A stretch of DNA of 64,000 nt from contig JAFREE010000044.1 of NCBI GenBank assembly GCA_019400425.1, forward strand, positions 1 through 64,000. Direction: 5' to 3'. Position 1 is the first letter of the stretch. The number at the start of each line of letters is the position of its first letter. Below are positions 44,876 through 57,694 of this stretch, in pieces. The notes under the pieces are model-generated. The model made no database searches. It was not told the origin of the DNA and saw only the letters and a program-made list of their open reading frames with translations. The position numbers were made by a program, and so were the translations under genes. The DNA comes from Hymenochaete sp. R1 (lineage: Eukaryota > Basidiomycota > Agaricomycetes > Hymenochaetales > Hymenochaetaceae).

Positions 44876-47800
44876 TCACCCAACCTTCCCCTCCCGCCGG
44901 AATCTGGCGTTTGCATTCTTCAAATCCCCACCACCTCCAGAGCTCACCCCAGGCCCCCCCTCAGTCTTCTTCTGCCACTGATTTATTAAACTCCCCACAC
45001 CCCGATACGGTCTCTCCGGCGACGGTGTTGACCGTCCTTTTCCTCCTCCCAATTCCAGCCCCGCGCCGCCGCCGCTCCCGCCCCCACCACCAGACTCGGA
45101 ATCCTTGGCAAGAAGAGCGCTGAGCGAAGGTTTATTGGCGCCATGTCCGTGCGGGGCGGTGGGGCGAGAGGGTTTTGGAGCTGAAATGGTTGGTGCGGTC
45201 GTCATTGTAGCTAGGGCGGGTGTAGTGGCTGACGGGTGCGATTCGGACGTAGATTGAGACGATGCTTTAGTGATAGAGGCAGGAGTCCGAGAAGCGGGGG
45301 ATGGTGAACGGAATCCCACGGGGCTCGCTCCCCGAGAAGGTGATCCTTGTTCACTTTTGCGTAGTGAGAACATCCGCTCGGGCGGTTCCAAACTTGCTAT
45401 TCTACCTCCGCTCAAATTCCCGAGGGGTCTCGACTCGACCTTTGGTGAATTCGTGGGTGATATTCTAGGGAAGCGTGAAATAGCAGCCGTTGGAGAAGCT
45501 AACGAAGCTTGAACAGGCGCAGGTGAAGATGAAGGCGAATATGATCCTGCGACGCCTGACAAGTTCGACCTCGAAGGTTTCATCAATGGGACATTCGAAA
45601 GGAGCGGCGAGGACGGTGGTAGACCTTGGCTTTGACTATCAATAGCTTCATAACGAGAGACCAAATCCGAAATTGAGCTTCGTCTGTGCGTGGAGCGAGG
45701 CCTATCACTTGCAGGCGGGACCAAGCTTGATTTCGTCGGAGTCGTCGGGCCGAATTCAGATACAGATTTTTGAACGGGTAAAAACATCGACTGCGGTCGT
45801 GATCTGACGCTGGGAGCTGGAGACGCCGGCGCTTGCTGACTTTGTTGCTGTTGCCTTGACGGCGTGAGCGGCTGTTTCGGAGTGACGACAGGCATTTGTT
45901 TGTTGACAAGGGATGATCTGCGCGAGACAGAAGCACCAATCTTACTCGGTGTATTCGGTGCTTGAGTCTGACTTTCCGATGTTCTGGATTTTGAGGGTGA
46001 CACCGATGGTGCAGGAGAAATGCGCCTGCTGTCTGAGGCACCTGATATTGTCGAAACAGTCGTGGGCGCCGAGAGCATGGTAGAAGCACGCTTTGTGTGA
46101 TTGGCCGGTGAAGATTTGGGTGACTGGGTACTGCTCCCTCCCCATAAATCGACCAGATCATGCACCGAGCCCTGTCGGCCCTTACGCACGACCCGTTCTT
46201 GCGGCGTTTCGTGGACCGTAGAAGGTTCTTTCCTGTCACGAAGGCTGCCCACAGGTTCCTCTGGCCCTTCGTCAGACGAAGAGCTCTTCGGACTCCAATT
46301 ATCTGTAAGTCCGGTTAAAGGCGGGTCATTTAAAGCTTTCGCTTTATCCGATTTGACCTGAATAGGCTCTGGTCGGTGCATGAAAACTGAATGACGCTTT
46401 GACTTGGTGGGGGATGGAGACATCTCGCGGAACGACGCTTGCCTCGACACATCAGGTGGGCCAGGACTCTGTAGTAAGGACGCGCGTTTTTCTGGAGATG
46501 CGCGTAGCTTAGCACTATTATCCAACAACAGATCAGCAGCAGACATGGCGCCGCTTTCCTCGCCAGTGAGCCAGTCAGGAGGAGGCCCTGATGCTGCCGG
46601 TAGGCCAGAGACTGTCGTTGGCGTCGGAGCGTGAGCTTTTACTGGCGACACCGAGCCTATTTCTGTGTCATTTTCTGGGGACTTTGGCTCTTGTTGCCTC
46701 ACTGTGATCGAGCTCCTATGCTTCCTCACTAACGTAGGCCGTGTGCTCGTAGGTGAGGTGAGCCTTTCCCTTTCACGCTCTCGCTCTCGGCTCTTCGGTC
46801 TATACTGGTTTGTCGTTTGCCCCGAGCCCGAAGCTGTTGTCTTCGGCTGAATGATAGACTGTCCATAAACCTTCCTCGCATCGCGCATCGCCGTACCAGT
46901 GACTTGCTGAGACCTAATGCCTTCTGTACGAGCATTAATTCCCTGAACAGAGCTCTGTTTGCTTTCTGGGGACAGTGCACCAGCGACACTCGCGTGGTAG
47001 AATGAGTTAGAGGAGTCCTGACGTGTAGTAGGTCTTCGAGGAAGCCGAGGAACCGTGGGCGATTGCTGTTGTACTGGTGGGGCAGACGATGATCCCGTCG
47101 AAGGAGCTCCCGTGTATGTCTGGGCGTCAAGCTCTTCAAGTGACGGAAAGCGTTGTTCTGGCCCTAAGGATTGATCAGTCGAAGGATCGTTCGACTTCAG
47201 TCGTGTGATTTGCCCTGTCTCTGTTCTGTTCGCCCCAAATGCGTTTCCAGTCGGTTGCCTGGACGGCGGTTTAAAGGATGGAGAGGGCGACACGGAATAA
47301 GCTTTGGATACTTGAGGCTGGGGGGATGGCGATGTCCTCGAACCACCCTGTGCGACCTTCTGCGCTTCTCCTAGTGTCAGAGCCTGCTGCCTTGGAGAAG
47401 GTAAAATGTTCAAACTCTCAAACGCATCGCCACCGGGCGGCCGTAGAGATGAGTTTGCACGCGCAATTCCGGGCCTGGACGCAGCAGAAGCTGCCGAGGC
47501 ATCAGCATTGAATGCGTCTGCGAAACCTGCCGGTGAACCCGTTCCTATCGATTTTGTTTCCGCTTGATCGCCTCGAAGCATCCATGCATCACCTAAAGTG
47601 CTCTGAGGTGGCGGACTCTTCGACATTGATACAGTTGCCATACCCGATTTATGTGCCTTTGCGGGCATGGGCTTACTATTCCAAGGCCCGCGTTCTGACG
47701 TGTCAATGAGGCTGAATGCGTTGTCCGAAGTGTTTGAAACTTTTCCTGGAGTAGAGATTCGCCCCCGGCGCATTGGAGCAATAGCATCTAAAACTTTCTC

Positions 47801-49114
47801 CCGAGCTTGAATACCATTCGAAGGATTGGGTGAGGATGATTCAGGTGATTTAATGGGTGATAGTTGTGTTCTGGGAGGGAGATCGGGGACTTTCCGGGGT
47901 GATAGTGGCTGAGGAGGTTGAGGGGTCTTTGACATTGGATCAATGCAATGAATAGTGTTAATCATATTCGGGACTCACATAAGCAAAACGAGATTTGGTT
48001 CCACGCATAGTATGGACGGTATCCAAGACCTCAAAAGCCGATGGGCGATGAACGTTATGCTCGCGGAGCATAGATGCTTTAACTACTTTTGAGAAAGACC
48101 GTTTATTGATAGATGCTCAACAACTTACCAATAAGCGCATTTAATTGCTGCGAATAAACGGGATATGGCGGGAAACGGTACTGGACGTTCAAGATCGCAA
48201 GCACACCGTGTTCTTCGAAGGGCGTGGTATAATAGCATAATTTGTAAAGAAGGACACCAAGAGCCCATACGTCGGACTTCTCGTCGACTGGCCGCCTTTG
48301 ATAGACGTCGACCATTTCGGGAGCACGATATTGCAGAGTGGTATGCTTGTTCAAATCTGCCTCAAGCGCCCTGATCTCTTGGGTATTGGAAGGTGGTCTG
48401 GCGGCGACAGGCATAGCCGAACCAAAATCGCAAAGCTTATACGACGTCGATGAGGCTTGTAGAATATTTTCGACCTTGAGATCGCGGTGTAGCAAAGCCG
48501 GGCGGAGATTATGCATCGCCGCAACACCTTCGCAGACGTCTACAAATATCTGAAGGATTTCGCCTTCAGTCAGGCGTTCTCGTAGCCTCCTGTTCATCAT
48601 GTCGATGATCCCGCCACCTAAACACAAGTTGAAGCACAGATGCCAGTATGAGGCGAAGTCACGAACCTTGACAAAACTCCATCAGAATAAAGACTTCAAA
48701 CATCCCGTTTGGCATCCTGTGCCATGCAGCGTCAATGAGATATACAATATTGGGATGACCTCGCAATATTCTCTAACAATGCCTATCAATATCCTTTATA
48801 AAGTAGAAACATAAACATCACTTCGTACCATAATATCCACTTCCTTCTTCACATCATTCAGCATGGCTTCGTTCGCGACCGCTATCCGTTTCAAAACGTG
48901 GTGTGTTGTGTTAAACACCGGCTCAGCCGTTCGAACGAGATACACATGCGCAAAACCACCTGAAAGCAGCACATTCAATATGGCTATCCAGGAAGGGCAT
49001 GCGCACAGATGTGACAGTACCTTGGCTCAAGAATTTCTCAACCTGTACATTGTATTTGTTGACAGCGATCATCTGCCCTGTCATGAGAGTCCCTTTAGGC
49101 TGTTGGGCGTACAT
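44876..49114 (-). CDS. ARK/NAK-family actin-regulating Ser/Thr kinase
   Basis: Multi-exon; start ATG 49112-49114 (MYAQQPKGTLMTGQMIAVNK). The kinase domain is spread over exons down to about 48000: SQGGFAHVYLVRTAEP (Gly-rich loop), HVLKRIAV (Lys), LLHRDLKVENIL (catalytic loop), KLCDFGSAM (DFG), QYRAPEMVDV (APE) and KSDVWALGVLLYKLCYYTTP, then RPSAFEVLDTVHTMRGTKSR, a hallmark of the Ark1/Prk1/AAK1/GAK group. The last exon (about 47930-44876, roughly 1015 residues) is disordered, Ser/Pro-rich, with many short Pro motifs (PLSPRKVPDLPP). These kinases phosphorylate endocytic adaptors and control actin patch turnover. Divergent from EXO5, 264 bp apart. Confidence 0.83.
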
Positions 49115-49378
49115 GGCAGGGTGTGCCACGACGGCTCTGACGATGTTATCCGAATCGTCGTCGGTGAAGGGGAGAGGAAGAGGCGGCAGAAGGGTGATTG
49201 CTGGCTGCTTTCTCGATGTCGATGTATTCAGAGCTCAGACGATTTCGGCTAGGCAACGAACGGATCACCTGACCTTCCCCGCTTTGGCGACTTCAGAACA
49301 GAATCTGTCTTACTTCTTACTTTCTAACAAACTACTACCACCATCCGTCATGTCATCGTCACTAGTCACCATCCAATA

Positions 49379-51293
49379 ATGTCAGAAAGTGATGCGTTCT
49401 CTATTCTTTCTTGGCCCGACTTCACTCAAGAGGAGCTTGACCACATCGATCGCCTTTGCGAATCCGGCCACGCAAGCGGCATCAAGAACAGCGAGTGCCC
49501 TGACATTAACACCGGTGCATCTATAAAACCTGTTGTTGAACCAGAGAAAACATCTGACGAGTCACTCAAGACCATCATTGTCAAAGATCAAGAAACGCCG
49601 AAGCAAAGATTTAGGAAGAAGAGACCGCTTTCTGTGACCGATGTTGTATCTCCTGCTTGGTGTGAAGTGCAATTCGACTATGGTCTTCGACAGCTTCGTC
49701 ATCTGCCTGTAGCCAGTCGTCCCCAAACATTTGTCTCGGAAAAGGGGAAAGAAATTAAAGTACAGAAAGAGGTTGCAAAGAAAATGGAGAAAATTAAAGA
49801 GAAAGGGACAGTACGTTCCTCTTCACCCTTCGTCACTTGTAGAATCTTATAGATCTCATTACAAATATGAAGGTCGTACATAAAGTTCTCGAGAAAGAAA
49901 TCCATAAGGAAGAACTCATAATAGAAGTCAAGTCCGTTGAGGAGTTTTCGGCACTTCGGTGAGTCGTGTAATAGTTTGATAGCAAATTAGCGATCTCAGA
50001 ACTTCTACCTTTTTTAGTCTGCTGGACTTTCTGGTACGTCTCAAGGTACTACTCGATGACGGTGTTTGCGTGCGTTGTGAACTATGCTCTTGTCGAATAG
50101 CATATCGTGTCTTACGTCAGTACAGAGAGAGCTTCCAGTTTGGGGCATCATCCAAGATCAAGCATTTCTCGGCGTCATAGTGAGTGTCGGCTTTGTCCCA
50201 TTCCTTATATTACTAATGGGTTTTGAAAAGGATGAGCTGCAATTAGACGCGACTATTCCCGAGCCCTCAAAGAAGCCCATCTCGCCATCTCAACAGAATT
50301 TACATTCTTTCGTTTCCAATGGAAAAACTCGTACTCAGTCAAAGATACGCATCCTGGACAGCAAGACACGAGCACATCCACAACTTCCTTCTCATGCTGA
50401 CACCTTCCCCTCTCGTCTTCAGCTTATGATGTACCACCGCCTGCTTTCCACAACGCTCTGTCCGACCATTTCAGAATCCTCGTTCATAGAGTTTTACTCC
50501 GCTATGGGACAAAATTTAAAGCGCGAATTCACAGAAGCTTTTCAAACAGAAGTAAAGGCATTGGTGATTGAAAACGACCTGAGCCTCCATTTCTTGGATT
50601 CGAAATGTCTGGAGGACATGGCCAAACCTTTCAAGTTAACTCTGCGAAATTTTGGGTTTGACAAGAGGGAATGTGTCAGCCCGCACCTATCGCTGGTGTA
50701 CCGGCTGAGAGAAAGTAGATGGAAGAAAAGGAAAACGACGGACCCGGCTGCACTCACCAGCGGTACCAACGTACACATTAACGTAGATGGGGAGGTCTCG
50801 GATACTTCTAGTAGTAAAATGCAAAGCACAATTGAGATGGGCAAGGAGACCAAGAAAAGGAAGAGGGTATCAGGTCCGGATAAGCTGGATGAAAGTTCTG
50901 CACCCGCTGGTAAGTACTCTACCCTAACAACTGACTTCTTGCACTCACGAGCACTAACCTTTTTTGCGATGTACCTTTTCTACGGTGCAGAAGAAGCCGT
51001 GAAGACCTCACCATCTACTTCACCCTTGATCATAGGCGCGAAGAACTTCGAATATAACGCTGTCCTCCTTGATGCCCATCTCGCGAGTATATTGGATTGG
51101 TGGAACGGCAAGCGGCCTGCGCGGGGCGTTGATATCGAAGATGTTGGACGTTGTCGGTGAGTACCGTACCCGCAAGCAATAATGTATGGCTGTCTAAATT
51201 TACCGTTGTAGATCTTGTGAGTACCAGGATGGCTGTGAATGGCGAGAACAGAAAGCGAAAGAGGCTATGGAGAGAATCCACACTGGCATATGA
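49379..51293 (+). CDS. EXO5: Exonuclease V (EXO5/DEM1)
   Basis: Exons include 49379-49810, 49873-49958, about 50020-50081, about 50126-50173, 50231-50909, 50991-51156 and 51212-51293. The family region begins SVTDVVSPAWCEVQFDYGLR. Then come LLDFLVRLKVLLDDGVC, RELPVWGIIQDQAFLGVIDE (nuclease core with the Asp-Glu pair) and IRILDSKTRAHPQLPSHADT (second catalytic Asp with the following K). The C-terminal RCRSCEYQDGCEWREQKAKE supplies the Cys cluster that, with an upstream Cys, holds the 4Fe-4S cluster of this family. The enzyme is a single-strand DNA exonuclease, mitochondrial in yeast and nuclear in man. The linker between the halves is longer than usual and basic. Confidence 0.87.
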
Positions 51294-51482
51294 CGTACTG
51301 AGCGGACTCTCATGTCCACTGCAACAGTTCTTGTCTCCCTTCTACTCTGGAGCTATACTTGCATCATATCCAATCTCTTGTATAGCTGGTGCATTGTTTC
51401 TCCTATTTGTTTTATCGGAAATGAGACGTTTGACTATCGGAATGCCGTGCACTACTATTATTATTATTATTTTCCTCATTCG

Positions 51483-54400
51483 ATGACCCAACTTTGGAGA
51501 TTCGCGGTGATCGGCACTCCCCTATCCCATTCGGCGACCGTCCACAAGCCTCATGGACGTGGACGACTTGAAGGATTGCAACATGTACAACTCGTTAACA
51601 CTCTTGCAAAGCTCATGCCATCAGCCTCTGATATCTACGACCGCCTAAGACAATCAGAACGCACAAATGCAATCCCAAATGCAAGTCCAAAATCTACGGC
51701 GGCTGTGCGTCGCCCCTCGAGCCCTTCGTTGAAACAGGAACGTCCTGGCCAAACTCGGGATCCGGATGGGAGGGAGATCGTTGCGAGAAAGGTTTCAGCA
51801 CCACGGGCTTCAAGCTCATCTGGCGCATCGTCATCATCGAAGTACATAGTACGTCAACAGCACCCCAGGGCACGTCATAGGATCTGACGTTTAGCTATAG
51901 AACAAAGATGGGCAAACGGTTTCGAGAAAGACGTCCAAGACGGTAGTACCGGCATCTTTGGATGATCCATTATATACACCACCTAGTACTCTCCGTGCAG
52001 GTCCTTCCGCGGCCTCGCGTTTAAAGATCAATGCTGTCTCGAGATTTAAAAGGCTTGGGAAGAAGGGAGACAGTGCAAGCAGATCCAAATCACCCGAGAG
52101 CTCGAAGCAGGTCAATGACCCTGGTGTCCGAGAAGCGAGGAAACAAGGGGGAGAGGAACTGGTCTCTCCATCACCTCAGGTGTCCACTTTGTCCCGGAGG
52201 GACTTAGCTGAGCGACCAGCAGTTTCAAGGTCTACGACGATCGATCGGTATCCTCAAGGAAGCCCCTCGGTTTCACGCCACGCCAGTCCTAGACCATCAC
52301 ATAACCGGAGTCCTTCCACACCAATGCATGGATCGAATAATATAAGAGGTGGGCGGAAATTGGAGAGATCTGCATCCGTGAAACCAAGGACAACGAGTCC
52401 GTATGAAATTGTGACGCCGCAAGAGCTTTATAGAGCTGCACCAGGACCTTCGTCGGCCGTTTCATCAACTGCGGTAGCATCCTCTACAGGCACGTCTACG
52501 CCATCCCGGAGACCTCCAGTTGAGAGGAGAGCTCTAACAGATGTACAAACTCGAAGCAGAAGTCAGCCTATGACAGCAGTAAAGCCCGTCGCGAAACCTA
52601 ATGACCGGCATACTCCTACAGAGTCACCAGCTTCACCTCCAACGCCTGGACGCATGGGCCGTTTCGGCATCTACGCCAGTCCACCACCTACAACGTTCAA
52701 AAGTCCCATTGCATCTCCCCCAGCAAATCGATATCCAACGCCAAATACACTCATACCCGTAGATGAGGGTAAGTCCGCCAAGCTCGAAACGCCACCGGTT
52801 CCGCCTCCGAAGATAGTTAATAGTGGCTGGGAAGTGACGATTGAACCGCCTAAACCCGTATCTAAACCTAAGGAATCTGGAAAAGGTCCACAAACGGCGT
52901 CCAGCGCGCCTATACACAGCAGCTCTGTCCCAGGCTGCCCTTCTACATCCAGCACAGATGACTACCAACAATTTGGAACGTCCTCGCAAGCGGGACCGGC
53001 CCCGGTCCGTCGGGAACGAAAGAAACGGAGTTTGAAGGAGGAAGAAATCTTCGCGATGAATCTCGCAAAGCGGGCCTCTCTGCTTATTCCTGACAGCGCA
53101 TTTGCTAGTCCGAGGACCGGTGTGGTCACAAACCTTCCGATGGCAGAGCCGCTTCAGGCATTGCAGGAAAACGAGGGCACAGATCCGGAAGGGTCATCGA
53201 CAGGAACAGCGACTCCGACAAATGCTTCACAGAGCAAGGAGTTACCTCCCATAGATTCAGAACAAGAGCATACTGCGGAAGTGGACTTGGAAGATGGGCA
53301 AAGAGAGGGAGGTTCAAGGGAGAAGAAACCCGAGACGACTATCTCTGCGTTCCTCTCAGGCGCGAAGGAGCTCAATAATAACTTTGTGCGAAGCACGAGC
53401 ACTGCATGGGAACGGCTCTTTTCCTCTTCCAAAGACAAGAAAGGGAAAGGAAAGGAAGTGTCAGAGACTTCTGCCGCCCCACAATCCGAGAACGACGCTC
53501 CAGCGCCATCCACCTCAGAGTCATCTCGACCGAAATCGCCAACCCCATCCCCCTCAGATGTCTACACGAACCCATCCGACTCGGAGATCGAAGGCTCCCG
53601 CGATATCATGCTCTACTCACCGCTTATCCCCACAACTAACTCGCTCGTTGAGCTGGGCACATCCGAGGTAATCACTCTGTATGGAGGGGACGATGACAGG
53701 GATGTCTCATCGGAGAGGGAGAGAGCGTACCGTGCGGAGCTGAGGAGGCGGTGGGCGGATGGGAGGGGCTTCGTGTCATTTGAGGCGTTGCAGAATGGAG
53801 ATGCAGAGGCGCTGGGGTTAGGGTTGGAAGGTGTTGGGAGGGCAAGTGGGGTAGAGCATCGTGAGAGTGCGGCTGCAGTCGGTGTTGGGAGTGCAGTCTC
53901 AGATGATAAGACGTTGGTTGATGATAATCAAGTAACGGAGAACCGACAGGTTTTGGAGGGTAACGATGAAGAAAGTGCGAGAGCGAGACCTCGAGAACGG
54001 ATGGTTTGGAAACCATCTCCAACGCAAATCTCAGTTCAGGTTTTATGGTGGGGTTACCGAATGTACGTTCACTTCCCATTCACACTTCATCAGTCTACCA
54101 TACTCGCAAAACAAAACAAAAACTTATGAAACGCCACTGCAGGTACCTTCCCCCGCCCGTCCTACAAGTTCTCAACGCCCGCTCTGTCGAGACCGCCAAA
54201 CGCGCCGCGCTCCTCACTTCCGCCCTCACCTGGCTTCTCGACAACCTCCCTCTCGCCGCACTCCCGCCCTTCCTCGCGCCCGCTGCGCTCCTTCTTAAGG
54301 CACTCGTCCCGCTCCTCGGCGCGATTGGTACGTTCGTGAGTTGGAGCTGGAGAGCAGTGGTGGTGTTTGATAGGGGACGGGGCGTGGTGTTGAGTGCGAC

Positions 54401-54506
54401 GTGGGTGTTGCCTATTGTGTTGGTGCCAGGTACTTGGGAGGAAGAGGGGCCACCGAATGGAAGTTCTGTGCAGACGGCGGAGGCGGGACCTTCTCGATCT
54501 GCATGA
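51483..54506 (+). CDS. Large disordered protein with C-terminal hydrophobic hairpin, unknown
   Basis: Model join(51483..51848, 51901..54062, 54143..54506), 963 residues, all joints in frame. Starts MTQLWRFAVIGTPLSHSATV. Residues about 60-740 are Ser/Pro/Thr-rich and probably disordered, with a conserved-looking helical patch KKRSLKEEEIFAMNLAKRAS and KELNNNFVRSTSTAWERLFS. The C-terminus has hydrophobic helices (AALLTSALTWLLDNLPLAAL, FLAPAALLLKALVPLLGAIG, VVLSATWVLPIVLVPGTW), suggesting a membrane anchor or hairpin insertion. I do not recognise the family; a membrane-tethered scaffold is inference. The ATG chosen lies 190 bp after EXO5; an upstream start is possible. Confidence 0.6.
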
Positions 54507-54619
54507 ATGGTGAAAATTGTAATGGTTACATTTCTATACCGTGCTGTGTGTCTTGTTCGTCTACTGTCTGTTATACAAGGATATGTATACCCCTCTTCGA
54601 ATTGTTTTAGTACCTCTCT

Positions 54620-55395
54620 CTATCGCTTTGTGCCCTCTTCCGAGTTCTCGAAGAATCCGTTCAACCACTCCGCCTCCTTCACCATCTCGTCTAGACTCCT
54701 AGGCTTCCGTTCGTCCACATCCATCCTCAAGTCCGATTCACTCGCTCCATCGGCTTTACTCGATTTTTTGAGTTGGACGTTGGCGGTCTCCAAGTACTTT
54801 GAAAGATCTCGTTCCGATTTTTCAAGGGCTGGGTAGACGGCGTCATTGTTGGATGAGAAGATGTCACCACCGTCGGGACGGTTGGCTTGCTTTCGAGGGA
54901 GGATGTGGACGTGGACGTGTGGGACTGTCTGACCTGCTGCGGGTCCATCCTACAAGTAAATAGGAAGTTATGAGCTGTTCCACTCTTCACTTCAGAATGT
55001 TTCAAAAACAAAAACAAATGGAATGGTATGAAAAACGATATGAAGGTATTCGGCACACCTGACAAGCAATCGTAAGCCCGTCGGCTTTGTACACGCGTTC
55101 AACGACCTTGCCTACGACCTGAACGGCCGAGAAGAGCGAAGCGACCTCCAAAGTCGACAGATCAGAAAGGCGCGGGACAACACGTTTCGGAACAACCAGG
55201 ACGTCTAAGTACCAAAGATTCACAGAATATAGGTGTCAAGAGCCTCAATATACTTTTATGCATTGCGAAGAAAGGAGGAACGCACGTACGGCCCGGGACG
55301 AAAGGCTTCAAGTTGACGATGGCGAACGAGTCCGCGGAACGGAAGAAGGCCTGTTTTGTGACTTCGATGGTGGAGAAGAAGAGCTTTTGCATCAT
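54620..55395 (-). CDS. HIT-family hydrolase, FHIT-like diadenosine polyphosphate hydrolase
   Basis: Model complement(join(54620..54949, 55059..55204, 55290..55395)), 193 residues. Starts [20 protein letters not shown], then [13 protein letters not shown] joined to [20 protein letters not shown], and [20 protein letters not shown], the HxHxH histidine triad. This is the FHIT branch, which cleaves Ap3A/Ap4A to AMP plus ADP/ATP. The C-terminus ([20 protein letters not shown] onwards) is a lineage-specific extension. Divergent from the glutaredoxin gene, with starts 188 bp apart. Confidence 0.87.
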
Positions 55396-55583
55396 GATGC
55401 TGATTTTGATTCCGTGAAGGGGATGTCCAAAAGAGCAAGCATAAGCTAAGCTTAAGTCAAGGTCCTCGGGTCGACGAGTTTAGCACGGTATTGAGCGTGA
55501 CTTGGACTTCCTTACGTCATAGCACGTGATATTTTATATCCTTTTTCAGGTTATGCTCATTCAGCAGCAGTTCTCTCTTCTGC

Positions 55584-56404
55584 ATGTCGTCGCTGCTCGC
55601 TCGCGTCATCCGCTCAGCTCATCCTTCACGCCCCTTGCTCAGTTTAAAACCCAGGCCCATCTCCCTCACCACCCGCCATTGCATGTTCTCCTCCCTCTTC
55701 AACCTCTTCACAGGCCGCAGCATGTCTTCTTCAACCTCTACCGTTTCTCAGGAGCTCAAGGACTACGTTGACGTGCGTTCGGCTGCCTGCCAATCTATTC
55801 CATCGATAACAGCTTGATTCTGATTCTTGAGGCTTCATAATATTGATAACATTTTGATGATATCATACAGGGCTTGATCGACAATAACAAGGTCGCCATG
55901 TTCTCCAAGAGCTATTGCCCGTACTGCAATCGTGCCAAGGCCCTCCTTAAAAACTACAAGGACGTGTCTGCGTATGTCATCGAGTAAGTGGACGCGCCCG
56001 GGCGGCTATTGTGGTGATAAGGGCTAACCTCTTTATTTTCGCTTCGTATGGGGACAGGCTCGACCAGCGCGATGATGGTGCAAGGATCCAGGATTACCTT
56101 CTCGAGAAGACCGGTCAGCGCACCGTGCCCAACATCTTTATTGGTAAGTCCTTTACTATGTCCACTCTATGCCACCACTTCAACATCACGCTCATCTAAC
56201 TTCATTGCATTGCAGACCAGAAGCACATCGGAGGTACGTTTTTGATTTCCTCTCAATCTCCTGCGACCTTCTCTCGCCTTTTATCTACGTGTCTTTGGTG
56301 CTTGGGAATGCTTTTCTGACACTTCGTCCCACCCCCTAATAGGATCCAGCGACCTCGCCGATCTCGAGGACAGGAAGCAACTTTCTGGTCTCCTTACTGC
56401 TTGA
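55584..56404 (+). CDS. Dithiol glutaredoxin (CPYC), probable mitochondrial form
   Basis: Model join(55584..55772, 55871..55983, 56058..56143, 56216..56233, 56343..56404), 155 residues. The core is KVAMFSKSYCPYCNRAKALL (active-site CPYC), then RIQDYLLEKTGQRTVPNIFI, QKHIGGSSDLADLED and LSGLLTA, a complete class I glutaredoxin that uses glutathione to reduce disulphides. The N-terminal extension MSSLLARVIRSAHPSRPLLS is Arg/Ser-rich with no acidic residue, as in mitochondrial presequences. In-frame ATGs at 55683 and 55722 would give a cytosolic form, so dual targeting from two starts is possible. An 18-nt exon encodes most of DQKHIGG. Confidence 0.9.
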
Positions 56405-57694
56405 GCTACCTCTAGACTATAGCTCTGGAATGGAACGCATTGTAAACACGAGATGGAGAGCGAAACTTTTATGATACGAATGTATGACCTTTCTTGCGAT
56501 GCAATAATGCATTTTGACGAATGAAATGGATTGAGCGCCACGCACATGACTGGCCGCATCAACTTGGATTCGGTATCGTTTTCTGGTTGTCACTTTGGTC
56601 TTATGTGCGCTACGTCGGCCTGTCTTCTAGTTTGCGTTTCCAATCAGCCCCCTTTCCCCTCTATTAGTGATACTGGTATGGATTTGCATCCGTATGCTCG
56701 TTTCAGTGGCTCCTTTGTAATACTGGATGCGAATGTCGAAGTCACTTTGAGCAAGTACACTTTTCCCAGCCCTCTGCGGAAGAAACGAAACTTACCTCTT
56801 ATCTTTGCAGGTACTAAATGTGTCCCTTACGACACGTTGCATTAGAGGGATTGGAGTCAAAGTAAAGGGGCCGATAAAGGACTAGTGCTTTGCAAGTAAA
56901 AAATTAGGTTCAGTTTCCGGGTACCAACACCTCTGAGCAACATGGGAAGAGGTCTCCAAATAGTCAGAAGCGCTTACAAGCGACGTATTTCCTTTGGGAT
57001 GTCGTTATATCCACTTGCATTGAGTTCGTATTTGTCAATGCTTAAGCCGTTATATAAAGTTTGACCCCTTCTGAAGAACCCCGAATTGCTCAGTGTACTG
57101 TTTCAGGTTACCATTGACGTACTATACTTTCTCTCCATTAAACCATCGGAAACTGCTTTTGCAGTCGAACTGGGCAAGCGATTAATTTTGCATGGACGGA
57201 TACCAAAGACAGTACTGGTACTAGCGCCAGTATGCGTTTCCCGCCGTCGGGGACGAGGATGGTTCCCATCTTATGGCCCTAAAATCGTCGAGTTTCAGAG
57301 CAACGTACGTTTCTCTGCAGGAAATCGAGTATTGTTAGCGTAAGTACTATGCTTTACATTCCGTGAAAGAAATGGTTCCTACTCATCAGCTCTGCTAGGT
57401 TAAAATGTGTACCAAGTAAATGTGTACCATATTGGGACGTGACGTATTTAGGAAAAGGAGCCAACGCAAAGAAGCTGGAGTTCATGTCACTTTGGGCAAG
57501 ACAGTGGGAAAGGTTGGTAAAGTCTGCAATCTGCTCTTTCTCTCTTGCCCCCATCTCTTTCACTCCCGAAGTTCAAACGAGTTCTTCCTTCCTCCGTCTG
57601 CTTTCGAGCAGGCCCCTTTAAAGCTTCAGCACCAGCCTTCGATCTTAGTTCACTTGTTTATCTCCAGCTCGTTTGTTGCCCCTAGCACCGAGAT
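56405..57694. other. Intergenic between glutaredoxin and the family T array
   Basis: No gene is supported. Frames at 56531-56845 and 57086-57343 have no partner or family. The sequence GTTCAGTTTCC followed by CACCTCTGAGCAA (about 56911-56942) recurs at about 59350-59385 upstream of T6 (GTTCAGTTTCC, CACCTTTGAGCAA), so part of the T upstream region was duplicated with the gene. Confidence 0.5.

Noticed and set aside
56531..57343. Two frames (56531-56845, 57086-57343) as genes
   Set aside because: No domain, no paralogue and no splice partner. They lie in the glutaredoxin 3' flank and T5 upstream region.
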